The notes beneath the pieces were generated by a model, which saw nothing but the letters and a program-made list of their open reading frames with translations, was not told where the DNA came from and ran no database searches. Source: Myxococcota bacterium (GTDB lineage: Bacteria > Myxococcota_A > UBA9160 > UBA4427). Taken from it: a stretch of DNA of 64,000 nucleotides. Both the position numbers and the translations under genes were made by a program. Shown in pieces: positions 35,402 through 44,305 of the stretch (the stretch's first letter is position 1; each line of letters opens with the position of its first letter). The DNA is taken from NCBI GenBank assembly GCA_041389495.1, contig JAWKRT010000001.1, positions 1,116,001 to 1,180,000 on the forward strand, given 5' to 3'.

Positions 35402-36028
35402 ATGAGCGAGCGAGCGAAGATGTGGTGGGGAATCGGCGTCGCCGTCGCGATCGGCGCCGTGCTCGCGGCGAGCGAGCTGGTCGAGGCGCCCGCCGAGTGG
35501 GAGGTGCTCCCGCTCGAGGAGGTCGGCGTGCCGGCGTCCGAGAGCGGTGGATCGAGCGACGCGCGCCCCGGGCTCGCGGCGCCCGCGACGCCTCCGGCCG
35601 GTGGCGCGACGCCCGAGGTCGAGGCCGCGCTCGCCGATGCGCGCGCGATTTCCGGGGCGCCCGCGATCGACGCGCCTTCGCGCGCGGTCTCGGCGCCGGC
35701 GGACGTGCCGCCGCCGCTCGCGGCGTCGACGCTGCGCGTCGCGCCCGACGGGCGCTTCGTTCCGAACGCCGCGGCCGCCGCCTTCTTCGCCAGTCACTAC
35801 GCCGCCAACCCGAGCTCCTCCGACGAGCTCGTGCGCGGTCACATCGTGCTCGCGCTGCTCGACTCGCTGCCCGCGCGCGCGGCCGACGAGGCCATCGCCG
35901 TGCTCGACCGCTGGCGCGCGGCGCGCGCCGCCGAGCTCGCGCTCGGGCCCGACGCGGACGAGCGCGCGCGTCGCGAGGCGCGCGCGAAGGAGCTCGGGCC
36001 CGAGCTCGCGCGCGCCCTCTCGCGCTAG
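35402..36028 (+). CDS. Membrane-anchored protein, possibly a short lipase-chaperone (Lif)-like protein
   Basis: A 208-residue protein with one N-terminal membrane segment (WWGIGVAVAIGAVLAASEL, residues 9-27) and a proline/alanine-rich linker up to about residue 110. The C-terminal part reads LRVAPDGRFVPNAAAAAFFASHY, then HIVLALLDSLPARAADEAIAVLDRW. This order (D-G-x-hydrophobic strand, aromatic helix, then a helix ending L-P-x-x-A...A...L-D-R-W) recalls the first folded part of lipase-specific foldases. It lacks their long helical remainder (usual length about 340) and no lipase gene adjoins. Assignment is tentative; otherwise a hypothetical anchored periplasmic protein. Confidence 0.6.
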   Translation: MSERAKMWWGIGVAVAIGAVLAASELVEAPAEWEVLPLEEVGVPASESGGSSDARPGLAAPATPPAGGATPEVEAALADARAISGAPAIDAPSRAVSAPADVPPPLAASTLRVAPDGRFVPNAAAAAFFASHYAANPSSSDELVRGHIVLALLDSLPARAADEAIAVLDRWRAARAAELALGPDADERARREARAKELGPELARALSR

Positions 36029-36148
36029 GCGCGTCCGCTTCCGCCTTCGCGATCGCGCGCGGCCGCGGCGAGCGCGATACCTTCCGCCGCCGCATTCGCG
36101 CCTCGAACGCGCGCACGTGCTCGATCATCGATCGGCTGGGGGGAATCG

Positions 36149-37486
36149 ATGGCCAACGCACCGCGGGAGCAGTGGACGAGTCGCACGGGCTTCGTGCTCG
36201 CGGCGATCGGCTCGGCCGTCGGCCTCGGCAACATGTGGCGGTTCTCGTACCTCACCGCGGAGAAGGGCGGGGCGGCCTTCGTGGTGCTGTACCTGCTCTT
36301 CACCGCCGCCGTCGGCGTCCCCGTGATGCTCGCCGAGCTCGCCATCGGGCGCGGCTCGCAGCGGAGCCCGATCGCGGCGCTCGCGCACTACGGCGGCCCG
36401 GCGTGGCGTCCGCTCGGCGCGCTGTTCGTCGCGTCGGGCTTCGTCATCCTCGCCTACTACGGCGTGATCGCCGGCTGGACGGTCCGCTATGCGGGCCTCG
36501 CGCTCGTCGGCGCGCTCCCCGACGCGCCGGGCGCCTACTTCGAGCGCATCAGCCAGGGCTGGCCCGCCTTCGGGTTCCACGTCGCCTTCATGGCCGCGAC
36601 GACGCTCGTCGTGAGCGGAGGCGTGAAGGCGGGCATCGAGCGCGCGGCCGAGGTGATGATGCCCGCGCTCTTCGCGATCGTCGCCGGCATCGCGATCTAC
36701 GCCGCCACGCTCGACGGCGCCTCGGCCGGCTACGCCTACTACCTGAACGTCGACTTCGCGAACGTGCTCGACTGGGACGTCGTCGCCGCGGCGGCGGGGC
36801 AGGCGTTCTTCAGCCTGAGCCTCGGAATGGGCGCGATGCTCACCTTCGCGAGCTACCTCGGGCGCGACCACGACCTGCCGAGCGAGTCGCTCATGATCGC
36901 GTCCGCGGACTTCGGTGTCGCCTTCCTCGCGGGCTTCATGGTCTTCCCGCTGATCTTCGCGCTCGGGCTGCAGGGCGACGTGATGGGGCAGGACACCGGC
37001 ACGGTGGGCGCGCTCTTCATCGCGCTGCCGAAGGCGTTCGCCGAGATGGGCGCGGCCGGCCGCGTCGTCGGCTTCGCGTTCTTCGTCGCGCTGATCGTCG
37101 GCGCGCTGACGTCGGCGATCTCGCTGCTCGAGGTCGTCGTCGCGGCGGCGATGGACGGGCTCGGCGCTTCGCGCCCCCGCGCGGCCGTCGTCGCGGGCGC
37201 GCTGATCACCGCTCTCGGCGGCCTCGCCGCGTGGCGCATCGACGTGCTCGACGCGATGGACACGGTCGCGAACAACCTGTTCCTCGTCGGGGGCGGCCTC
37301 GGCCTGTCGCTCTTCTGCGGCTACGCGATGCGCGACGCGCGCGCCGAGGCGCTCTCGGGCTCGCGGGGCGGGCGCTGGACGTGGGCGTGGATGCCGCTCC
37401 TGCGCTTCGTCGTGCCGGTCGTGCTGCTGACCGTGCTCGCGGTGTCGATCGACGACACGGTCGCGAAGGTCGTCGCGCTCTTCTAG
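36149..37486 (+). CDS. Neurotransmitter:sodium symporter family transporter
   Basis: A 445-residue inner-membrane NSS/SNF transporter with the LeuT fold and about 11-12 helices. TGFVLAAIGSAVGLGNMWRF is the hallmark first helix with the unwound GxGLGNxWRF that binds Na+ and substrate; GGAAFVVLYLLFTAAVGVPV and FFSLSLGMGAMLTFASYL are further conserved helices. Bacterial members import amino acids (Leu, Trp, Tyr) with sodium. GGGGGG precedes the ATG. It ends 18 bases from the convergent plsB stop. Substrate not predictable. Confidence 0.95.
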   Translation: MANAPREQWTSRTGFVLAAIGSAVGLGNMWRFSYLTAEKGGAAFVVLYLLFTAAVGVPVMLAELAIGRGSQRSPIAALAHYGGPAWRPLGALFVASGFVILAYYGVIAGWTVRYAGLALVGALPDAPGAYFERISQGWPAFGFHVAFMAATTLVVSGGVKAGIERAAEVMMPALFAIVAGIAIYAATLDGASAGYAYYLNVDFANVLDWDVVAAAAGQAFFSLSLGMGAMLTFASYLGRDHDLPSESLMIASADFGVAFLAGFMVFPLIFALGLQGDVMGQDTGTVGALFIALPKAFAEMGAAGRVVGFAFFVALIVGALTSAISLLEVVVAAAMDGLGASRPRAAVVAGALITALGGLAAWRIDVLDAMDTVANNLFLVGGGLGLSLFCGYAMRDARAEALSGSRGGRWTWAWMPLLRFVVPVVLLTVLAVSIDDTVAKVVALF

Positions 37487-37504
37487 CGCCCGCGCGCGCC
37501 GCGC

Positions 37505-39898
37505 CTAGCGCAGCCAGCCCGCGCGGCGCGCCGCGCCGAGCGCGGCGATCGTCTCCACCCGCCGCAGCGCGCGCCGGATCTCGGCCGCGAGCTCGCGCCG
37601 TCGCTCGGCGAGCGCGTCCGCGCCGGTCGCATCGGGCGCCGGCGCGACGAGCCCGCGGTTGCGCGCGAGCTCGAGCGCGCTCTGGAACAACACCTTCGAG
37701 ATCGAGTCGGCGCTGTGGATGCGCCGCTGCAGGCGGTACTGCCGTCCGAGGCCGAGGCACTCGTCGACGAGCTTCGCCGCGTCGACGGGAGCCGTGGGCT
37801 CCTGGCGTGCCAGGCGGTCGGCGACCACCTGGTAGCTCTCGAGGAAGGGCCGCAGCGCGCGGTGCGCCATGAACGGCCGGAACGACTGCACGAGCCGCTG
37901 CGCGCTCTCGCCGCCGGCGGCGATGCGCGCTTCCCAGGCGGGCTCCTGGTGATCGAGCTCGGCGCGCAGCTCGGCGCGGAAGCGCGCCTTGTCCGGGAAG
38001 AAGAACTCGAACTTGAGCAGGTCGCGCAGGCGCATGGCCTCGCTCCAGAAGGCGTCGAGCGCGCGGTCGGGGTCGGCCTCGGCGGCCGCGAGCACGGCGA
38101 GCTCGGCGATCGCGCCCGTCGTGAAGTAGTGCACCACCGAGTTGCGATAGTAGGCGGCGGTGAGCTCCTGGTCCTCGCCGATCGAGTAGACGGGCTCGTC
38201 GCCCGCGTCGAAGCGCGTCAGCACGCCCGTTCCGACGAGCGCGTCGAGCGCCGCGCACACGCCCTCGTCGGTGTCGAAGGCGTCGAGGTCGAACGCGACG
38301 GGGAGCTTCCGCTCGCGCACGTAGCCGACGACGTTCCGCACGGCCTCGCGCGTCTCGGCGACGCCGAGCGCGCGGTCGCCGACGCCGAGCAGGGCGAGCG
38401 ACACGAGCGACGTCGGGGTGAAGGGCGTCGCCCGGTTGATCGCGACCGACACCTCGAATGCGAGCTTGTGCAGCGCGAGCCCGGGGTCGTGCTCGTCGTC
38501 GAGCTCGAGGTCGGGCCCGCGCGCGTCGTGCGCGGCGTCGGCGGAGGCCGGCGTGCCCGCAGTCTCCGGGCGGCGGCCGAGCGAATCGCGCAGCGACACG
38601 GCTTCGCCGAAGCGGATGTGGATGTCGCCGTACGCGCCGCCGAGCGAGCGCAGCACGCCGACGAACCAGCCGAAGCCCTCGGCGCGCTTCGCCCCGCCGC
38701 GCTGCTCGTGGCTGTACGCGCCGACGTCGACGATCTGGTCGTAGGCGATCGAGACCGGCACGAGCACGACGTCGTCCGCGCAGCCGCGCCGCCACGCGTC
38801 GACGACGTAGGCGAGCATCCCGAGGCGCGGCGGCAGCAGCTTGCCCGACCGCGAGCGGCCGCCCTCGATGTACCACTCGAGCGGGAAGCGCTTCTCGACC
38901 AGGTACTCGACGTAGCTCCGCAGCACCTGCTTGTAGAGCGCGTCGTCCTTGAACGTGCGGCGGATGAAGAACACGCCGCTGCGGCGCACGAGCGGCCCGA
39001 CCGGGAAGAAGTTCATGTTGATGCCGCCGGCCGTGTGGTTCGGCGGGAGCCCGTTCTCGTGGAGCGCGGACTGCAGCACGAGGTGGTCGAGGTTCGACTT
39101 GTGCGAAGGCAGGAACACGACCGGGTGCTGGGCGGCGATGCGCGCGATGCCCGCCATCTGCTCGCGGTCGTATCGCAGCTTCCCGTAGCCGCGCGTGTAG
39201 AGCCCGCGGATCGCGTGCGCGACGAGGTCGATCACGAACGGGCTGTGCGAGGCGGCGATCTCGCGCAGCATGCGCGCGGCATCGCGCTGCGCGCGCGCGG
39301 GCGCGCGTCCGACGTCGCCGGCGAGGCGCGCGACGGTCGCGCGGAACGCGGGCCGCCGGAGGATCTCGTCGCGCACGAAGCGCGGCACCTTGTAGCGCGT
39401 GCCGCGCACGCGCCGTTCGGCGCGCTCGAGCGCGAGCATCGCCTGTCGCGCGACGTACTCCGCGAGCCCCGCCGTCTCGATGCCGCCGGCCGCGCTCCAG
39501 CGCGCGCGCAGCGCGGAGAGGCGCGCGGGCTCCGCGCGCACGACGTGGCAGCGGTCCGGCGCGCGCCGCGCGATGGCGCGCTGGCGCAGCGCGCCGGGGT
39601 CGCGCGGGTCGCCGAGCCGGAGCAGGTCGGAGAGGCGTGCACTCCGCTCGCCGTCGCGCAGCGGCGCCTTCCACACGACGCGCAGCGGCACGAGCTCCGG
39701 GTCGCCGTCCGCGGCGATCGCCACCTCGAGCGCGCCGAGCGCGACGCGCCGCCGGCGCCGCCGCGACGGGGGGATCGGGACGAGCTCGTCGTCGCGCGCG
39801 GCCGCGTCCTCGTGCTCGCGCACGAAGCGCTCGAGCAGGCGCTGCTCGAAGCGACTCGACGCGTCGAGGAGGTAGAGCGGCGCGTCGGCGCGGGCCAT
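37505..39898 (-). CDS. plsB: Glycerol-3-phosphate acyltransferase (PlsB)
   Basis: A 797-residue membrane-associated acyltransferase that makes lysophosphatidate from glycerol-3-phosphate and acyl-CoA or acyl-ACP, the first step in phospholipid synthesis. LPSHKSNLDHLVL contains the catalytic HX4D (His266, Asp271); GVFFIRRTFKDDALYKQVL and EWYIEGGRSRSGKLLPPRLGML are the glycerol-phosphate-binding blocks. Length matches E. coli PlsB (about 807). The ATG is six bases after TAGGAT on the minus strand, a leaderless arrangement. It links with the lipid genes near 50-59 kb by function only. Confidence 0.95.
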   Translation of the reverse strand: MARADAPLYLLDASSRFEQRLLERFVREHEDAAARDDELVPIPPSRRRRRRVALGALEVAIAADGDPELVPLRVVWKAPLRDGERSARLSDLLRLGDPRDPGALRQRAIARRAPDRCHVVRAEPARLSALRARWSAAGGIETAGLAEYVARQAMLALERAERRVRGTRYKVPRFVRDEILRRPAFRATVARLAGDVGRAPARAQRDAARMLREIAASHSPFVIDLVAHAIRGLYTRGYGKLRYDREQMAGIARIAAQHPVVFLPSHKSNLDHLVLQSALHENGLPPNHTAGGINMNFFPVGPLVRRSGVFFIRRTFKDDALYKQVLRSYVEYLVEKRFPLEWYIEGGRSRSGKLLPPRLGMLAYVVDAWRRGCADDVVLVPVSIAYDQIVDVGAYSHEQRGGAKRAEGFGWFVGVLRSLGGAYGDIHIRFGEAVSLRDSLGRRPETAGTPASADAAHDARGPDLELDDEHDPGLALHKLAFEVSVAINRATPFTPTSLVSLALLGVGDRALGVAETREAVRNVVGYVRERKLPVAFDLDAFDTDEGVCAALDALVGTGVLTRFDAGDEPVYSIGEDQELTAAYYRNSVVHYFTTGAIAELAVLAAAEADPDRALDAFWSEAMRLRDLLKFEFFFPDKARFRAELRAELDHQEPAWEARIAAGGESAQRLVQSFRPFMAHRALRPFLESYQVVADRLARQEPTAPVDAAKLVDECLGLGRQYRLQRRIHSADSISKVLFQSALELARNRGLVAPAPDATGADALAERRRELAAEIRRALRRVETIAALGAARRAGWLR

Positions 39899-39904
39899 GC
39901 TCCC

Positions 39905-39910
39905 ATCCTA
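39905..39910 (-). promoter_or_regulatory. -10 element TAGGAT of leaderless plsB
   Basis: TAGGAT on the minus strand, then GGGAGC, then ATG at 39898. The spacing equals that at the P450, Nudix and ligase genes. Confidence 0.55.
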
Positions 39911-39972
39911 CTCCTCCGCGCGCGCGCGCAGGCGACCGGCGCGGCGCGCGCCGCCGCGGCCGCCCGCGCTAC

Positions 39973-40076
39973 GGGCGCGCGCGACGGCGACGCGACGGTG
40001 CTCACCGGCGCGAAGGAGCTCGTCGCGGACACGGCCACCGCCGACCTGTTCGTCGTCGTCTACCGAAGCGGCGCCG
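39973..40076 (+). pseudogene. 104-bp acyl-CoA dehydrogenase fragment
   Basis: This intergenic stretch matches 5286-5389, inside the acyl-CoA dehydrogenase gene at 4870-6006, at 102 of 104 bases. The two differences (A to C, T to A) change Glu to Asp and Ser to Thr in the translated piece (ATVLTGAKELVADTATADLF). The frame is open and reaches a TAG at 40097-40099, but there is no in-frame start or remaining domain. It looks like a remnant of a third, closely related dehydrogenase gene or a short duplicated segment. Confidence 0.85.
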
Positions 40077-40113
40077 ACCCTGCGACGCCGGTCGCCTAGC
40101 GACGGAGGTGCGC

Positions 40114-41721
40114 GTGGGAGACGCGATGGACGCGAGGAGCGCTGGGGCCGCGGACGGGGCGCGCGTCGCGCGGCGGGCCGGTGAGGCGGAGGGCGCGAAC
40201 GGCGCGCGAGCGGCCACCCGGGCCCCCGGTGCGAAGCGCGCCGCGGACGTCGCCCCGCTGCACCCGCGCGGGCTCCGCGGCGTCGGGCTGGCGTCGGTCG
40301 AGGGCTGGGCGCTGGTCGCGGCGGGCCTCGCGTGGCTCGCGTTCGCGAGCGACGGCGGCGTCGTGCGCGGGCTCGCGGCGGGCGGCGTCGGCTGCGTCAC
40401 GCTCGGCGCCGGGATCGGCGTGCTGCTCTACCCGGGCGACCTGCGCATCGTCTCGTTCGGCGCGCTCGCGTCGCTGGCCGGCCTCGCGGTCGCCGCGCTC
40501 GGCGCCGTCGCGTTCGGCTTCGCGACGTCGCTCGGTCTCGTCGCGCTCGCCGTGGTGGGCTGGCTCGCGTCGGGGCGTGCGTCGCTCGCCTGGACGTCGC
40601 CGACGCCGGGTGTTCCCGAGCGCGAGGATTCGCTTCGGCTCGCCTCGAAGGTGGCGATGGACGAGGCGCTGCTCGCGAGCTTCCACCTGCGGCTCGACTT
40701 CCCGACCGGCGCGCGCCTCGAGCAGATCGTCCGCGAGACGCTCGCGCTGCGCGAGCGGCACGCGGCGCTCGGCTCGCGCGAGAACCCGCTCGCCGTGCAC
40801 CGGACGCCGCCGCCGCTCGACGCGCCTCGGCTCGCACCCGCGCGCGCGGCCGGGCGCGACTTCGAGCACCTCGCGTTCGAGAGCGAGTGGGAGCCGCAGG
40901 TCGGCGAGCCCGGGCGCGAGCGCTGGCTGTCGCACACGGCGAACCGCACCGCACACGCCTACGTCGTGCGCAGCGACCCGTCCGCGCCGTGGCTCGTCGC
41001 GATCAACGGCTATCGCATGGGGCTCGCGCCGATCGACCTGCGCCTGTTCGACCCGCGCCTCTACGTCGACCGCATGGGGCTCAACCTCGCGATCCCCGTG
41101 CTGCCCCTGCACGGGCCGCGGCGCATCGGGCGCTTCTCGGGCGACGGCTACCTCGACGGCGACCCGGTCGCGTTCTTCCACGCCGAGTGCCAGGCGATCT
41201 GGGACCTCCGCCGCATCGTGTCGTGGATCCGCGCGCAGGGCGGCGAGCGGATCGGCGTGCTCGGCCTCTCGCTCGGCGGCTACAACTGCGCGCTGCTCGC
41301 CTCCGTCGAGGAGGGGCTCGCGTGCGCGATCGCGGGCATCCCGGTCGCCGACTTCTCGCGCATCCTGTGGACGCACGGGCCGCCGTGGCTCATGCGCGCG
41401 TACGAGAAGGCCGGCCTGCCGCGCGAGGAGATCGCGTCGCTGCTCGCCCCGGTCGCGCCGCTCGCGCTCGATCCCAGGGTGCCGCGCGAGGGGCGCGCCG
41501 TCTTCGCGGGGACGGGCGATCGCATCGTTCCGCCCGAGCACCAGCGCGACCTGATCGCGCACTGGGACCCGCCCGCGCGATGCTGGTACCAGGGCGGGCA
41601 CGTCACGTTCCGGCTCGATCCGGAGGTCGAGCGGCTCGTGCGCGGCGTGCTCGCCGCGCGGCTCGCCCCCGCGGCGAGCGGCGCGGGGGCTGCGGCGCCG
41701 CGGCGGGTCGCGGACGCCTAG
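40114..41721 (+). CDS. Membrane-anchored alpha/beta-hydrolase-like protein
   Basis: A 535-residue protein. After a polar start, three or four hydrophobic segments span about residues 55-155 (WALVAAGLAWLAFAS, GGVGCVTLGAGIGVLL, LAGLAVAALGAVAFGF, LGLVALAVVGWLA). The C-terminal half is an alpha/beta hydrolase domain: PWLVAINGYRMG is the oxyanion strand, IGVLGLSLGGYNCALLAS the nucleophile elbow, VFAGTGDRIVPPEHQ the acid region and WYQGGHVTF the histidine. It recalls ABHD18-like hydrolases; substrate unknown. The GTG at 40114 is preferred because GGAGG is five bases before it; an ATG at 40126 is the alternative. It ends in CTAG shared with the convergent transporter. Confidence 0.8.
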   Translation: MGDAMDARSAGAADGARVARRAGEAEGANGARAATRAPGAKRAADVAPLHPRGLRGVGLASVEGWALVAAGLAWLAFASDGGVVRGLAAGGVGCVTLGAGIGVLLYPGDLRIVSFGALASLAGLAVAALGAVAFGFATSLGLVALAVVGWLASGRASLAWTSPTPGVPEREDSLRLASKVAMDEALLASFHLRLDFPTGARLEQIVRETLALRERHAALGSRENPLAVHRTPPPLDAPRLAPARAAGRDFEHLAFESEWEPQVGEPGRERWLSHTANRTAHAYVVRSDPSAPWLVAINGYRMGLAPIDLRLFDPRLYVDRMGLNLAIPVLPLHGPRRIGRFSGDGYLDGDPVAFFHAECQAIWDLRRIVSWIRAQGGERIGVLGLSLGGYNCALLASVEEGLACAIAGIPVADFSRILWTHGPPWLMRAYEKAGLPREEIASLLAPVAPLALDPRVPREGRAVFAGTGDRIVPPEHQRDLIAHWDPPARCWYQGGHVTFRLDPEVERLVRGVLAARLAPAASGAGAAAPRRVADA

Positions 41722-43130
41722 CGTCCGGCGTCGGGCGACGCGCTCCGCGCGGCGCCGTCGAGCGCCGCGCGCACCTGCGCGTGCGCCTCGCGCGAGAGCG
41801 CGTAGCGCGACGCGATCGCGATCGCGACGGCGAGGAAGAACGCGGGAGCGAGCGTCGCCGCGACGCGGATCGCGAGCAGCGCGCTCTCGGGCTGCTCGGG
41901 CTGCCGCGCGACGTAGCCCGTCAGCTCGAAGGCGAGGCCCATCAGCAGCACGCCGGTCGCGCCGCCGATCTTGCGCAGGAACGTGAACACGCCGTTGTAC
42001 ACGCCCTCGCGGCGCTGCCCGGTCGCGAGCTCGTCCTCGTCGATGACCTCGCCGATCATCGCCCACGGCATGAGGTCGGCCGCGCAGTAGCCGATGCCGA
42101 TCAGCGCGATCAGCGCGTAGACCGCCGCGCGCGGCGTCCCGGGCCCGACGAACAGGAACATCGGGACGAGCAGCAGCGCCCACCAGCCCGCGCCGAACGC
42201 GAACAGCCGGTGCTTGTCGAAGCGCGTCGCGAAGCGAAGCCACAGCGGGAGCGCCGCGATCGACGAGACGAGCAGCGTCAGGATGTAGAACGCGAACGTC
42301 ATCTGCTCCTCGCGCAGCCACGACGCCGTGTAGTAGGCGAGCGACGCGCCGGCGAGGTCGACCGCGATCCGCGCCGCGATGAACAATGCGCACAGCCGCA
42401 CGAAGTTGCGGTGCGAGCGCAGCTGGCGGAGCCCCTCGCGCAGCGGCGGCGACACGCGGCGCGGCGCGCCCGGCCTCTCGAAGCTCACGCGGTGGACGGC
42501 GAGCCAGGGCAGGAGCAGCCAGACGCCGAAGAGGGCGCCCGCCGCGGCGTAGGCGTCCGCGTCGCTGCCCCAGGCGTCGGCGAGCACGCGCATGCCCATC
42601 GCGAAGATCGTCCCCACCACCGCGCAGCCCGCGCGGAACGCGTTCAGCGACGTGCGCTCGTCGTAGTCGCGCGCCATCTCGGGCAGCAGCGCGAGGTAGG
42701 GCACCGAGAGGATCGTCGTCGCGAGCGAGAGCGCGACGTAGACGGCGAGGTAGTACGCGAACATCGCGCCCTGCGACGCGAAGGGCGTGCGCCAGACGAG
42801 GGCGAAGCAGACGGCGAACGGCAGCATCCCGATCAGGAAGAAGGGCCGCCGCCGGCCGCTGCGCCACGTCCGCGAGTCCGAATAGCGTCCGACCAGCGGG
42901 TCGGTGATCGCATCGACGATGCGCGCGCCCCAGACGACCGCGGACGCGAGCGCCGGCCGCAGCCCGGCGACGTCGGTGAGGAAGTAGAAGAACAGGAGCG
43001 AGAGCGCGGACAGCGACAGGTTGACGGTGTGGTCGCCCAGGCCGAACACGAGCTTGCGCAGCGGGCCGAGGTGGGGCGCCGGCGCGGGCGGCGCCCCGGT
43101 CGGCGCGATCTCGGAGGCGGCCTCGCTCAC
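41718..43130 (-). CDS. GPH-type MFS transporter (MelB-like)
   Basis: A 470-residue, 12-helix inner-membrane transporter of the glycoside-pentoside-hexuronide:cation symporter branch. VFGLGDHTVNLSLSALSLLFFYFLTDVAG is the typical first helix, DAITDPLVGRYSDSRTWRSGRRRPF the D-P-x-x-G-x-x-S-D loop, and DEDELATGQRREGVYNGVFTFLRKIGG the conserved cytoplasmic signature. Members carry sugars or, in hydrocarbon and steroid degraders, other solutes; the substrate is open. The GTG at 43130 overlaps the TGA of the DJ-1 gene upstream (GTGA), so it is the last gene of a minus-strand set with DJ-1 and glyoxalase. Confidence 0.92.
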   Translation of the reverse strand: MSEAASEIAPTGAPPAPAPHLGPLRKLVFGLGDHTVNLSLSALSLLFFYFLTDVAGLRPALASAVVWGARIVDAITDPLVGRYSDSRTWRSGRRRPFFLIGMLPFAVCFALVWRTPFASQGAMFAYYLAVYVALSLATTILSVPYLALLPEMARDYDERTSLNAFRAGCAVVGTIFAMGMRVLADAWGSDADAYAAAGALFGVWLLLPWLAVHRVSFERPGAPRRVSPPLREGLRQLRSHRNFVRLCALFIAARIAVDLAGASLAYYTASWLREEQMTFAFYILTLLVSSIAALPLWLRFATRFDKHRLFAFGAGWWALLLVPMFLFVGPGTPRAAVYALIALIGIGYCAADLMPWAMIGEVIDEDELATGQRREGVYNGVFTFLRKIGGATGVLLMGLAFELTGYVARQPEQPESALLAIRVAATLAPAFFLAVAIAIASRYALSREAHAQVRAALDGAARSASPDAGR

Positions 43131-43777
43131 ACGTCGGCCGTGTAGGGCGGCGCCGGGTCGTACTCCATCATGCGCTGCGCGAGGCGCGCGTGCGCGACGC
43201 CCCAGATCTGCCCGACCACCCAGAGCGCCATGTCGATGCCGGCCGAGACGCCGGCCGCCGTCACCAGGTTGCCGTCGCGCACGTAGCGCACGCCGTCGAG
43301 CACCGTCGTGTCCGGATAGCGTTCGCGCAGCGTCGGCACGAACGCCCAGTGCGTCGTGACGCGGCGTCCGCGCGCGAGGCCCGCGCCCGCGAGCACGAGC
43401 GAGCCCGTGCAGACGCTCGTCACCCACGTGCAGCGCGGTGCGACCTCGCGCAGCCACGCGAGCAGCGCCTCGTTCCCGACCTCGCGGCGCGTGCCGATGC
43501 CGCCCGGCACGAGCACGACGTCGAGCGGCGGCGCGTCCTCGAACGCGCAGTCCGGCACCACGCGGAGGCCCTTCGCGCAGCGCACGACGTCGCGCGTCTG
43601 CGCGACGAGGTGGACGCCGAGGTCGGGAGCGGGCGCGGCGGGGTCCGGGCTCTCGGCGCCGCCGCGGTGGGCGCGCTTCGCCATGGAGAACGCCTCCCAG
43701 GGCCCGACGAAGTCGAGCTCCTCGGCGTTCGGGAACACGACGATCCCGATCGTCGGATCGAGCGGGTCGGTGGCCAC
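43127..43777 (-). CDS. DJ-1/PfpI family protein
   Basis: A 216-residue DJ-1/PfpI-fold protein. GIVVFPNAEELDFVGPWEAF opens the flavodoxin-like fold; DVVLVPGGIGTRRE and TWVTSVCTGSLVLAGAGLARGRRVTTHW contain the nucleophile elbow with the reactive cysteine (SVCTGS) and the following histidine. The arrangement is that of isonitrile-hydratase and AraC-associated DJ-1 types. Possible activities include glyoxalase III-like or isonitrile hydration. It starts with GTG one base after the glyoxalase-fold stop and overlaps the transporter by GTGA, so the three genes are a tight operon. Confidence 0.88.
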   Translation of the reverse strand: MATDPLDPTIGIVVFPNAEELDFVGPWEAFSMAKRAHRGGAESPDPAAPAPDLGVHLVAQTRDVVRCAKGLRVVPDCAFEDAPPLDVVLVPGGIGTRREVGNEALLAWLREVAPRCTWVTSVCTGSLVLAGAGLARGRRVTTHWAFVPTLRERYPDTTVLDGVRYVRDGNLVTAAGVSAGIDMALWVVGQIWGVAHARLAQRMMEYDPAPPYTADV

Positions 43778-43778
43778 G

Positions 43779-44231
43779 CTAGGCGAGCCGCCAGCGCCGC
43801 GCGGGCTCGCTCCCGGCGTCGTGCTCGATGCACTGCACGTCGAACCAGATGGGGAGCAGGAAGCGCACGTAGAAGGCGCGCACGGTCGTCCCGCCGGTGA
43901 CGAGGTCGTCGTACTCCTTGATCTCGACGCGCGGGTCGCGCTCGCGGCGCTTCCTGCACTCCTCGAGCAGCGCGTCGACCTCGGCGCGCGTCTCGTAGAG
44001 GAAGCCCAGGTGGTCGAAGCCCGGGCATTGCAGGTGCTGGCGCTGCTCGGTCACGAGGAGGAACTGGCTCGTGTCGGGGTCGGTGCGCAGCAGCAGGCCC
44101 GTCTGCTTGAGGATCGGGACGTCGAGCGACTCGAACCCGAACACCTCGCCGTAGAAGCGCTTGATCTCGTCGCGCGAGGCGTCGAGCGCGCCCTTCGGCA
44201 CGGTCAGCTCCATGTGGTTGAAGCGAAGCAT
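43779..44231 (-). CDS. Glyoxalase/bleomycin-resistance (VOC) superfamily protein
   Basis: A 150-residue vicinal-oxygen-chelate protein. RFNHMELTVPKG with the metal His near the N-terminus, FYGEVFGFESLDVP, FDHLGFLYETRAEVDALLEECR and FYVRFLLPIWFDVQCIEHD (terminal Glu ligand) outline the paired beta-alpha-beta3 modules. It could be a dioxygenase or lyase on a ring or carbonyl compound. GGGAGGAC precedes the ATG at 44231. It is the first gene of the glyoxalase/DJ-1/MFS set. The substrate is not shown. Confidence 0.85.
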   Translation of the reverse strand: MLRFNHMELTVPKGALDASRDEIKRFYGEVFGFESLDVPILKQTGLLLRTDPDTSQFLLVTEQRQHLQCPGFDHLGFLYETRAEVDALLEECRKRRERDPRVEIKEYDDLVTGGTTVRAFYVRFLLPIWFDVQCIEHDAGSEPARRWRLA

Positions 44232-44305
44232 CGGCGTCCTCCCTCGAGCGCGCGCGGAGTCTGTCACACGGGGCGCCGCGCTGAGAAGGGCCGGGCGCCC
44301 GCCGG

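Noticed and set aside
30485..35842. A 1785-codon minus-strand frame covering radical SAM and aminopeptidase genes
   Set aside because: Only its end (the radical SAM protein) is real; the rest is out of frame with the aminopeptidase and shows no motifs.
39637..40113. An N-terminal extension of the 40114 hydrolase into the dehydrogenase fragment
   Set aside because: The extension is arginine-rich, and a GGAGG site fits the GTG at 40114; the dehydrogenase fragment is read in a different frame.
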